Part shown: positions 1-6,131 of the stretch, piece after piece
Layout of the letters: every line of letters begins with the position of its first letter
Numbering within the stretch: position 1 is the first letter of the stretch
Assembly: GCA_011053085.1 (NCBI GenBank)
Contig: DSBE01000392.1
Span: 1 to 6,131, forward strand
Direction: 5' to 3'
Origin: Chloroflexota bacterium
GTDB taxonomy: Bacteria; Chloroflexota; Anaerolineae; Anaerolineales; Anaerolineaceae
Length of the DNA stretch: 6,131 nt
Notes under the pieces: model-generated
Database searches by the model: none
What the model was told of the DNA's origin: nothing
The model's input: the letters and a program-made list of their open reading frames with translations, nothing else
Translations under genes and position numbers: made by a program

Positions 1-1337
1 ACGGTCTGATTATAGAGGAAACTGTAGTAATTGTGCATGCGCATGGGGTCGGCGCCATTGTGATAGACCACATCGGTAGGGATGCGTTCGCCGAAATCAG
101 TTTTGAAACAATCCACGCCCATTTCCACCAGCGTGCGCAGTTTGTCCGCATACCAGGCGCGTGCTGCCGGATTGGTGAAGTCCACCAGTCCCATGCCCGC
201 CTGCCATAGATCGCACTGCCACACCGAACCATCCGACCGCTTGAGCAGGTAGCCATGTTGCTTGCCTTCCTCGAACAGTGTCGATTTTTGCGCGATATAG
301 GGGTTAATCCACACACAAATGTGCAGACCACGCTCTTTCAGGCGTGCCAGCATGCCTTGCGGGTCAGGAAACACGCGCTTGTCCCATTCAAAATCACACC
401 ACTGGAATTCCTTCATCCAGAAGCAATCGTAATGAAAGACATGCAGGGGCAGATCTCTGGACGCCATGCCTTCAATAAAGGAGGTCACGGTTTCTTCGTC
501 ATACTGCGTGGTGAACGAAGTGGTCAGCCACAAACCAAATGACCATGCTGGCGGCAGCGCCGGACGTCCGGTCAATGCCGTGTACCGCTCCAGAATCTGT
601 TTTGGGGCAGGGCCATAGATCACAAAATACTCGATCACCTCGCCTGGCACACTGAACTGCACCCGTTCCACATCCTCAGAGGCAACCTCAAAAGACACCT
701 TTTCGGGGTGGTTGACAAACACCCCATAACCGCGGTTGGTCAGATAGAAAGGAATGTTCTTGTAAGCGATCTCACTGCTGGTGCCGCCGTCTTCATTCCA
801 CATATCGACCACCTGGCCGTTTTTCACAAATGGCGTGAAGCGCTCTCCCAGCCCGTAGACACACTCGCCCACATCCAACCCCAGTTGCTCGCGCATGTAG
901 GCATCACCTTCCACGGTAAGGTGAGCCAACCCGCGCCAACCGCTGTAGGTCAAAGGCTTATCCTCCGCCAAAAACGATGCGCGGAAATCATTGCCCTTGT
1001 CAACCCGCACGGTGAGGTCACCGCTGGTCAACCAGGCGGCAGTGTCGTCTTCATAAACTGACACTGTGTTGCCTTGCTCTTCAAACAACTGGAAATGCAC
1101 CCCCGGGTCAACCCACCCATCGTGATGGTACGCCCGCACGCGAATGACATTGGCTATCGGCGAGGAATACTCAATCGTCAACAGGGCGATGTTGAGGGTG
1201 TCTCCGCGGTGCTGGATACGGCGGCTGGGCGCATACACGGTCAGACGGTCTGCCTCGACTTTCGTGTCAATTACCTGAACCGCATAGTGGGGCTCCACCC
1301 CCTCCCGCATTTGCCAATACCCTGCTGAAAATTTCAT
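1..1337 (-). CDS. yicI: GH31 alpha-xylosidase, YicI-type (partial, C-terminus beyond left edge)
   Basis: The gene encodes a glycoside hydrolase family 31 retaining alpha-xylosidase. The family releases alpha-linked xylose from the non-reducing end of isoprimeverose and xyloglucan oligosaccharides, probably in the cytoplasm since no signal peptide is seen. The 445 visible residues track E. coli YicI (772 residues, recalled) closely from the first residues (MKFSAGYW versus MKISDGNW). The N-terminal beta domain covers about residues 1-240, and the catalytic barrel begins near GRPALPPAWSFGLW. The nucleophile motif CFKTDFGERIP is present with Asp414, equivalent to YicI Asp416. Cys305-Phe306 match YicI Cys307-Phe308, which are linked to xylosidase rather than glucosidase specificity. 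Trp343 lies in VWINPY. The acid/base Asp is outside the window. I chose the ATG at 1337 because it aligns with YicI and sits 4 bases after GGGAGG. ATG 1340 and in-frame ATG 1388 are alternatives. The reading frame is unbroken. The gene follows the sulfotransferase by 93 bases on the same strand. Confidence 0.95.
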   Translation of the reverse strand, partial: MKFSAGYWQMREGVEPHYAVQVIDTKVEADRLTVYAPSRRIQHRGDTLNIALLTIEYSSPIANVIRVRAYHHDGWVDPGVHFQLFEEQGNTVSVYEDDTAAWLTSGDLTVRVDKGNDFRASFLAEDKPLTYSGWRGLAHLTVEGDAYMREQLGLDVGECVYGLGERFTPFVKNGQVVDMWNEDGGTSSEIAYKNIPFYLTNRGYGVFVNHPEKVSFEVASEDVERVQFSVPGEVIEYFVIYGPAPKQILERYTALTGRPALPPAWSFGLWLTTSFTTQYDEETVTSFIEGMASRDLPLHVFHYDCFWMKEFQWCDFEWDKRVFPDPQGMLARLKERGLHICVWINPYIAQKSTLFEEGKQHGYLLKRSDGSVWQCDLWQAGMGLVDFTNPAARAWYADKLRTLVEMGVDCFKTDFGERIPTDVVYHNGADPMRMHNYYSFLYNQT

Positions 1338-1341
1338 CATG

Positions 1342-1347
1342 CCTCCC
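1342..1347 (-). promoter_or_regulatory. Ribosome binding site of the alpha-xylosidase gene
   Basis: The minus strand reads GGGAGG, a strong Shine-Dalgarno match. It lies 4 bases before the ATG at 1337 and only 1 base before the adjoining ATG at 1340. This favours the second of the two tandem ATGs, which also matches the YicI N-terminus. It argues against the upstream in-frame ATG at 1388, which has no comparable site in front. Confidence 0.7.
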
Positions 1348-1430
1348 GGTTCATTCGTCAGTGGATTTGTCTTCCACCATTTTGACATGTTTCCCAGGCA
1401 GAGGCAAGGGCAATCTACGCTGAAAAACCT

Positions 1431-2468
1431 CTACCAGCCCTGCGGTACATTGTCATTCAACAGCCGCGCCAGCACGTGCTGGCTGACTGCCAGCATCTCC
1501 CCGGAAGTCATGGCGGAAAGGTCAAATTGGCTGAGCGGTTTGGGCTGGAAGCGATCTGCCACCGCCTGCCAGCCGGGGTAATGACGCTCCATCCAGGCAT
1601 TGCTTTCCACAAAATGCGCCTGCACTTTGCGATAGATTTCTTCTGAGATCAGGTTCAATTTTTGATCATTCCAGCCCTGTTGATAGGCAACCTCCTGCAC
1701 CAGCCGCGCTACCTGAGAACGCTTTTCCATCGAATCAACACTTTTGTTGAGTAAGCAGATCAGCGTCAGGCTTTTCAGCCCGGGGGACACATTCTGGTCA
1801 TCCGGCACCTGATACCCTTCCACATTCTCCACCCCACAGGTACGCAGAAAATCATAGAAGATATTGTCATTGAACAGATCACGTGACAGAAAACGCACCT
1901 GCACATGTTCAGCGCCAAAGATTTCCCGCCAGGGCTGCAAGAATCGGTCATATGCGCCGAAGTAGCGCTGCTGTTCGGTTGGTGCTGCCAGCATGTCATC
2001 CACAAACGTGGGAAAGGGCATGGTGACAAAACCAGACCGGACGAACTGTGCCCAGGCGGATTGCAGCAAAGAAGCCTGCTCCCGCAGGTAAACGACAATA
2101 TCGATTTCGAACTCTGCCAGACGTTCGCGCAGCAGTTGAATCCGTTCGGTCTGCAAACCGTCAAAATCTTCCGAGCTGAGGATGACTGTCTCAACCCCGG
2201 CTGCCTCAATTTCAGCCAGCAGACGGTCCATCCCGCCCCATTCGGGGCGGTAACGCACCCATTCGCCGATCCAGTTCCATGGCTGGGCGTGCCCAGATGC
2301 CATCTCCCAGGCGATATTGTGCTGCCCGAAAATGTACATGCCTGTGACAGGAAACAGCCAGCCATTGGCCCGCAGTCGCTCGCGATTGTCGCAGCAGCCT
2401 TTTTGAATGGTGGTGCTGCCGGTTTTGTGGGTACCGATGTGGATGATGATGTGTTTCTTTTTTCGCAT
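1431..2468 (-). CDS. PAPS-dependent sulfotransferase family protein
   Basis: This is a predicted P-loop sulfotransferase that would move a sulfuryl group from PAPS to an unknown acceptor (glycan, lipid or small molecule). With the start at 2468 it has 345 residues. A first beta strand (HIIIHIG) runs straight into the 5'-phosphosulfate loop GTHKTGSTTIQ (residues 12-22, Lys15). Strand VILSSEDF (about 95-102) carries Glu100, a possible catalytic base (inference). The 3'-phosphate site is YLREQASLLQSAWAQF (127-142), with Arg129 and Ser137 eight residues apart as in known sulfotransferases. VRFLSRDLF and NVSPGLKSL further on also resemble bacterial members. There is no signal peptide or membrane segment. 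The start is uncertain: GTG 2543 (370 residues) and ATG 2519 are in frame, but the added residues look non-family-like. ATG 2468 follows AGGG by 3 bases and starts just before the P-loop strand. The gene lies between typA and the alpha-xylosidase. Its substrate cannot be named from sequence, and loss of sulfotransferase activity with fold retained is possible. Confidence 0.85.
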   Translation of the reverse strand: MRKKKHIIIHIGTHKTGSTTIQKGCCDNRERLRANGWLFPVTGMYIFGQHNIAWEMASGHAQPWNWIGEWVRYRPEWGGMDRLLAEIEAAGVETVILSSEDFDGLQTERIQLLRERLAEFEIDIVVYLREQASLLQSAWAQFVRSGFVTMPFPTFVDDMLAAPTEQQRYFGAYDRFLQPWREIFGAEHVQVRFLSRDLFNDNIFYDFLRTCGVENVEGYQVPDDQNVSPGLKSLTLICLLNKSVDSMEKRSQVARLVQEVAYQQGWNDQKLNLISEEIYRKVQAHFVESNAWMERHYPGWQAVADRFQPKPLSQFDLSAMTSGEMLAVSQHVLARLLNDNVPQGW

Positions 2469-2627
2469 TCGCCCTGCCGATCCCTTTTTCTCAACTGATG
2501 CCCTGCTTATAACAGACATACCAATTTTACCTGTTTCTGCCACTACCTTTGCGCGTGATTAAAATGAAAATGAGAGAAATTATTCCATTCTCTTCCTGCT
2601 GCTCTGGTGGAACGTCGGAGAATGCGC

Positions 2628-2664
2628 AATAAAAACAGCCAACCATGAATGCCCATGGAGTCTG
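2628..2664 (-). terminator. Possible rho-independent terminator of typA
   Basis: On the minus strand, about 70 bases after the typA stop, a 5-bp stem CCATG / CATGG with a 6-base loop is flanked by a further CAG / CTG pairing across an internal loop. It is followed directly by TTTTTATT. The stem is short and A/T-containing, so it would be weak. Position, orientation and the T-tract are what favour it. No better hairpin was seen in this gap. Confidence 0.3.
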
Positions 2665-2736
2665 TGTTTACCTGTGCGTGAAGGCATATCTGAGCGCCAG
2701 ATGAACCCCAACCCCCCGAATGCTATAGAAAATAAC

Positions 2737-4596
2737 CTACGCCAGCAATTCCTTTTGCTTTTTGGTGCTCTTGCCGCGTTCTTCCGTTTTCAAAATACGC
2801 TTGCGAATGCGCAGGTGACCGGGGGTTACTTCGAGTAATTCATCCGATGAAAGATATTCGATAGCTTCATCCAGGCTCATATCACGCCTGCGTGCCAGCC
2901 TTTCCACGATTTCGCGGTTTGATTGGCGCATGTTGGTCAGCGCGCGTTTCTTGCACACATTCACGGTCAGGTCTTCAGGGCGCGAATTCTCGCCCACCAC
3001 CATGCCTTCATACACCTCGGTGCCAGGATCAATGAACAACATACCGCGTTCTTCCGCATTGCGCAGCCCAAAGGTGGTGGCAACACCCGTTTCCCAGGCC
3101 ACGATCGAACGCGATTGCTGATGGCGCACCGCGCTTTGCAAGGTATCATAACCATCAAAGATGGTGTTCAGCACGCCCAGACCGCGTGTGGCGGTCATGA
3201 AATAGTAGCGGAACCCCAACAACGTGCGCACAGGTATGCGGTAAATGATGTGAACGGTGCCATCCGCATTGGGCGCCATGTTGGTCATTTCACCCTGGCG
3301 GCTGCCCAACATCTCGACCACCGCACCCACGTCGCTCTCCGGCACATCTACATGCACCTCTTCATATGGTTCCAGCTTCTCGCCCTGTTCATTTTCGATC
3401 ACGATCGCTTCTGGCCGTGAAACCTCAAACTCGTAACCCTCACGCCGCATGGTCTCGATCAAGATGCCCAGGTGCAGCTCGCCGCGCCCTGAAACCATGA
3501 ATCGCTCCGCGCTTTCGGTGGGTTCCACCCGCAAGGCAATGTTAGTACGCAACTCTTGCATCAACCGCTCGCGGATATTGCGCGAAGTGCCGCGGCTGCC
3601 GTCACGCCCCGCAAAGGGTGAGGTATTCACGCCAAAGGTCATGCGCACCGTCGGCGCTTCCACTTCGATCACCGGCAATGCCTCAGGATGCTCAGGGTCT
3701 GCTAACGTTTCACCGATGGCGATATTCTCCAGCCCGGCGATGGTCACAATTTCGCCTGCCTGGGCTTGTTCCACCGGCTGTTTTTCTAATCCATAGAACA
3801 CAAACAGGTATTTCGCCTGGTCATATAGCAGCGAACCATCGCGTTGAATACGCGCCAGGGTCTGCCCTTGTTTGATCACCCCGCGATGAATGCGCCCCAC
3901 CGCAGTCGACCCGCGGTATTCGTCATACCCCAAGTTGGTCACCAGCAGTTGCAGCGGCCCTTCCACGTCCACGTCAGGCGCGGGGATGTGGCTCAGGATG
4001 GTTTCGAACAAAGGCTGCAGGTTGGGCGAGAGCTCATGCCCATAACCCGCCTGACCTGTGATGGCGTTGCAGTAGATGATGGGGAATTCCGCCATACCGT
4101 CATTCGCGCCCAGTTCGATGAACAAGTCAAAAGTCAAGTCCAGCGCGCGGTCCGGCAGTGCTTCACGCCGGTCCATCTTGTTGATCAAAACAATCGCCGG
4201 CAGATTCTTGGAGATGGCTTGCTTCAAGACAAAGCGCGTCTGCGGTTTGGGACCCTCAGCGGCATCCACCAGCAGCAGCACCCCATCCACCATGTTCATG
4301 ATGCGCTCAACCTCACCACCAAAATCGGCATGCCCGGGCGTATCCACGATATTGATCTTGACCAGTTCACCGCTGTGCGGGTCAGGGATGATGATGGCGG
4401 TATTCTTCGCCAGGATCGTGATGCCCCGCTCACGCTCGAGATCATTGGAATCCATCACGCGTTCCGCCACCAGTTGGTTTTCGCGGAAAATTTTTGCCTG
4501 CTTCAACATGCTGTCCACCAACGTGGTTTTGCCATGATCCACATGCGCGATGATAGCGATATTTCGAAATTGCGTTTGTTTCACCAACGCACCCAT
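2737..4596 (-). CDS. typA: Translational GTPase TypA/BipA
   Basis: This is a ribosome-binding GTPase of the EF-G/LepA class, known in other bacteria to aid 50S assembly and stress or low-temperature growth. At 619 residues it is close to the usual 605-615. The G domain has G1 AHVDHGKT (17-24), G2 within ERGIT (56-60), G3 DTPGH (85-89) and G4 NKMD (139-142). The G5 region reads CNAITG (176-181), where Ser-Ala is more usual. The beta-barrel domain II follows (about 210-305). Then come EF-G-like domains III and V with GRGELHLGILIETMRREGYE (370-389), and the BipA-specific C-terminal domain with VGENSRPEDLTVNVCKKRALTNMR (534-557). The tail after about 600 is Lys/Glu-rich. ATG 4596 is chosen because GAAAGG lies 6 bases upstream and the N-terminus meets the family. 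There are no frameshifts or internal stops. A TATAAT box upstream suggests its own promoter. The flanking HD-GYP and sulfotransferase genes have no known functional tie to it. Confidence 0.98.
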   Translation of the reverse strand: MGALVKQTQFRNIAIIAHVDHGKTTLVDSMLKQAKIFRENQLVAERVMDSNDLERERGITILAKNTAIIIPDPHSGELVKINIVDTPGHADFGGEVERIMNMVDGVLLLVDAAEGPKPQTRFVLKQAISKNLPAIVLINKMDRREALPDRALDLTFDLFIELGANDGMAEFPIIYCNAITGQAGYGHELSPNLQPLFETILSHIPAPDVDVEGPLQLLVTNLGYDEYRGSTAVGRIHRGVIKQGQTLARIQRDGSLLYDQAKYLFVFYGLEKQPVEQAQAGEIVTIAGLENIAIGETLADPEHPEALPVIEVEAPTVRMTFGVNTSPFAGRDGSRGTSRNIRERLMQELRTNIALRVEPTESAERFMVSGRGELHLGILIETMRREGYEFEVSRPEAIVIENEQGEKLEPYEEVHVDVPESDVGAVVEMLGSRQGEMTNMAPNADGTVHIIYRIPVRTLLGFRYYFMTATRGLGVLNTIFDGYDTLQSAVRHQQSRSIVAWETGVATTFGLRNAEERGMLFIDPGTEVYEGMVVGENSRPEDLTVNVCKKRALTNMRQSNREIVERLARRRDMSLDEAIEYLSSDELLEVTPGHLRIRKRILKTEERGKSTKKQKELLA

Positions 4597-4601
4597 AAGT
4601 T

Positions 4602-4608
4602 ACCTTTC
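4602..4608 (-). promoter_or_regulatory. Ribosome binding site of typA
   Basis: The minus strand reads GAAAGGT, with the final G of AGG 6 bases before the ATG at 4596. This is good spacing and supports the chosen typA start. Confidence 0.7.
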
Positions 4609-4630
4609 ATTCATACCAATCAGCCGCACA

Positions 4631-4652
4631 ATTATACCCCTTCTGGTGTCAA
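4631..4652 (-). promoter_or_regulatory. Candidate typA promoter (perfect -10; -35-like hexamer at odd spacing)
   Basis: On the minus strand a perfect TATAAT lies at 4636-4631. Transcription would begin near 4624 and give a leader of about 28 bases that includes the typA ribosome binding site. A perfect TTGACA lies at 4652-4647, but only 10 bases separate the two boxes instead of the usual 16-18. At the normal 17-base spacing the hexamer is CTCACG, a poor match. The -10 box is the firm part of the call. Whether TTGACA takes part is unclear. Confidence 0.5.
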
Positions 4653-4684
4653 GCGTGAGATTTTGTCTGTTATCTGATCAAAGA

Positions 4685-6131
4685 CTAAGGCTGTCGCTGC
4701 ATAATGGCGAAGAAAGCCTCCACCACCGTCGGGTCAAAGTGTTTGCCAGATTGCTCGCGGATGAATTGGAGGGCATCTTCCTCGCGCCATGCTTTGCGAT
4801 AAGGCCGGTCACTGGTCAGAGCGTCCCACACATCCACAACGGCGAAAATGCGCGCTGCCAGCGGGATTGCCTCGCCCGCCAACCCGTGCGGGTAACCGCT
4901 GCCGTCCCATTTTTCATGATGAAAATGGGGAATATCGACAGCGTTCTGCAGGTAATCAATAGATTTGATCATCTCATACGCCATGTGCGGATGGGTTTTC
5001 ATGATCACCCATTCTTCCAGCGTCAACGGGCCTTCTTTTAACAAGATATTGTCGGGTACGCCCAACTTGCCGATGTCATGCAACAATGCGCCGCGCCGCA
5101 TCCACACCAAAGCTTCGTCATCAAAATGGAAATGTTCTTTCGCAATTCGGCAGGTTAACACCGTCACCCGTTGGGTATGTCCCTCAGTTTCACGATCGCG
5201 CAAATCCATCGCCCGTGACCAGCCTTCAATGGTAGCGTCATACGCCTGCCTCAGTTCCTCGTTCGAGTGCTGCAGACCGTCGAACAATTCACGCTGTTCA
5301 ATGGCGATCGCCGCCTGTCCCGCCAGGGTTTCCAAAAAGTGCTGGTTTTGCGGTTCCAGTAAAGCAGGTTCATGCCTGAATACCTCCAACACCCCTTTGA
5401 CGTCACGGTTGATCATCAGTGGAACCCCGATATAAGCCCTGAATTGCTCCTGCTGCCAGACACGCCATTGATCCAATACGTATGCATCCGCTTCGTGCCT
5501 GACAAAAGTCACCGGCTTCTGCGTGCGCAGTACCTCCCCGGCATAACTATGGTCAGCTGCCAAAACAACCTGTTCAATTGCCTCCTGGGTAAAACCGAAA
5601 GCGGCGGCTGAACGCAGCTGGTTGCTTCCCTCTTCAAGTATCAAGATATCGGCGGCATCCACCTCTACTTGGAATTGCACCAGATCCAAAATACTCTTCA
5701 GGATCTGGTCGAGGGGAAGGTGGCCGGTGATGAAACTGTCAATGTCGCGCAGACCATTCAACTGTGTCAGCCGGCTGCGGATCTGGTCATACAGCTGCGC
5801 GTTCTTGATCGCCATACTAACCTGGTTGGCAACCACCCCCAACCACTCGACATCGCTGTCGGAGAACGCGTTCGGTTGGTAGGATTGCAGATCAATCAGC
5901 CCGATTGGTTCGCCTTCGCTCAACAGCGGCACATACAGCGCTGATTGGGGTTTTGTTCCATCTGTCTTGAAATATTTGCCGCCCGTTGTCCTTATATTCT
6001 GCTGTAAATCATCCACAATCACCGCTTCCCGCCGGGCGATAGCTTGTGAGCGCTTGAAACTCTCACCTTCGGGTTTGTAAGGCAGGAACGGTATTTTTGT
6101 AACATCCAGGTGCTGCCCGGCAGCATATGCA
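4685..6131 (-). CDS. GAF-GAF-HD-GYP protein, predicted cyclic-di-GMP phosphodiesterase (partial, N-terminus beyond right edge)
   Basis: This is a signalling protein predicted to sense a ligand through GAF domains and hydrolyse cyclic-di-GMP with an HD-GYP domain. The 481 visible residues are numbered from the first whole codon (6130-6128). The end of a first GAF domain spans about 1-117 (SALYVPLLSEGEPIGLIDLQ near 64-83). A second GAF domain spans about 126-281 (YIGVPLMINRDVKGVLEVF near 233-251). A helical linker follows (about 282-311), then HD-GYP to the end. The HD-GYP metal ligands all appear present: Glu314, His318, His351-Asp352 with Lys355 (HDIGK), His380, His404-His405 and Asp433. The signature HHEKWDGSGYP (404-414) and DRPYR are also intact. 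The GTG at 6022 is not the start, because GAF sequence continues unbroken upstream to the window edge. No membrane segment is seen in the visible part. The stop is 88 bases before the typA start, with no convincing terminator between. A phosphodiesterase of related cyclic dinucleotides such as cGAMP is a possible alternative. Confidence 0.93.
   Translation of the reverse strand, partial: AYAAGQHLDVTKIPFLPYKPEGESFKRSQAIARREAVIVDDLQQNIRTTGGKYFKTDGTKPQSALYVPLLSEGEPIGLIDLQSYQPNAFSDSDVEWLGVVANQVSMAIKNAQLYDQIRSRLTQLNGLRDIDSFITGHLPLDQILKSILDLVQFQVEVDAADILILEEGSNQLRSAAAFGFTQEAIEQVVLAADHSYAGEVLRTQKPVTFVRHEADAYVLDQWRVWQQEQFRAYIGVPLMINRDVKGVLEVFRHEPALLEPQNQHFLETLAGQAAIAIEQRELFDGLQHSNEELRQAYDATIEGWSRAMDLRDRETEGHTQRVTVLTCRIAKEHFHFDDEALVWMRRGALLHDIGKLGVPDNILLKEGPLTLEEWVIMKTHPHMAYEMIKSIDYLQNAVDIPHFHHEKWDGSGYPHGLAGEAIPLAARIFAVVDVWDALTSDRPYRKAWREEDALQFIREQSGKHFDPTVVEAFFAIMQRQP

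Noticed and set aside
255..1328. Several open frames of 80-117 codons on the plus strand
   Set aside because: All are opposite the GH31 coding frame, which is continuous and closely similar to YicI throughout.
1379..1407. A promoter-like pair TTGCCT / CAAAAT with a 17-base spacer ahead of the alpha-xylosidase (minus strand)
   Set aside because: Each hexamer matches consensus at only 4 of 6 positions, which is expected by chance in a gap of this size.
1419..1447. A short hairpin TACC / GGTA followed by GAGGTTTTTC at the sulfotransferase stop (minus strand)
   Set aside because: The stem is only 4 bp with an 8-base loop, and the T-run is separated from it and short. That is too weak to call a terminator.
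1775..2494. A 239-codon open frame on the minus strand overlapping the sulfotransferase in another frame
   Set aside because: Its composition is Ser/Cys/Pro-rich without motifs, while the other frame carries the sulfotransferase signature.
1905..2498. A 197-codon open frame on the plus strand opposite the sulfotransferase
   Set aside because: It is antisense to a gene with clear PAPS-binding motifs, and its translation shows no family features.
2580..2687. A 35-codon minus-strand small open frame in the gap after typA
   Set aside because: It has no Shine-Dalgarno site and no recognisable features, and it runs through the candidate terminator.
3844..4677. A 277-codon open frame on the plus strand opposite typA
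   Set aside because: It lies almost wholly antisense to the firmly identified typA gene, has no recognisable domain and is rich in His, Gln and Arg as is typical of a reverse-frame translation. It is a codon-bias shadow.
6020..6022. GTG as the start codon of the HD-GYP gene
   Set aside because: It falls inside the first GAF domain, and the frame stays open with plausible coding sequence to the window edge, so the true start is further upstream.

Overview
The window looks like a stretch of bacterial chromosome with moderate G+C (a little over half, judged by eye). It carries four protein genes, all on the minus strand. The mix is a glycoside-degrading enzyme, a PAPS-type sulfotransferase, a housekeeping translational GTPase (TypA/BipA) and a GAF-GAF-HD-GYP signalling protein. 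The sequence style would fit a free-living environmental bacterium, possibly Chloroflexota/Anaerolineae. That placement is an impression from protein style and was not tested. There are no tRNA, rRNA, CRISPR, insertion-sequence or prophage signals.

Layout in transcription order, from the right edge leftwards. (1) 6131-4685: the C-terminal 481 residues of a cytoplasmic-type sensor protein. It holds the end of one GAF domain, a second GAF domain, a helical linker and a complete HD-GYP cyclic-di-GMP phosphodiesterase domain. Its true start lies outside the window. (2) 4684-4597: a short intergenic gap with a perfect TATAAT box and a good Shine-Dalgarno, leading into (3) typA/bipA (4596-2737), which is full length and intact. 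(4) 2736-2469: a non-coding gap of about 270 bases. It holds a G-run, a weak hairpin followed by a T-tract (possible typA terminator) and an AT-rich stretch just before (5) a sulfotransferase-fold protein (2468-1431). (6) A 93-base gap, then (7) the first 445 residues of a YicI-type GH31 alpha-xylosidase (1337-1), cut by the left edge after the nucleophile but before the acid/base.

The genes do not form an obvious single pathway. typA seems to have its own promoter. The sulfotransferase and the alpha-xylosidase are co-directional with only 93 bases between them and no clear terminator, so they could be co-transcribed. A shared role in glycan metabolism is only a guess. I found no evidence of a new biological system here. 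The most notable points are the orphan sulfotransferase, the unusual hexamer spacing at the typA promoter, and the complete metal-binding set of the HD-GYP protein.
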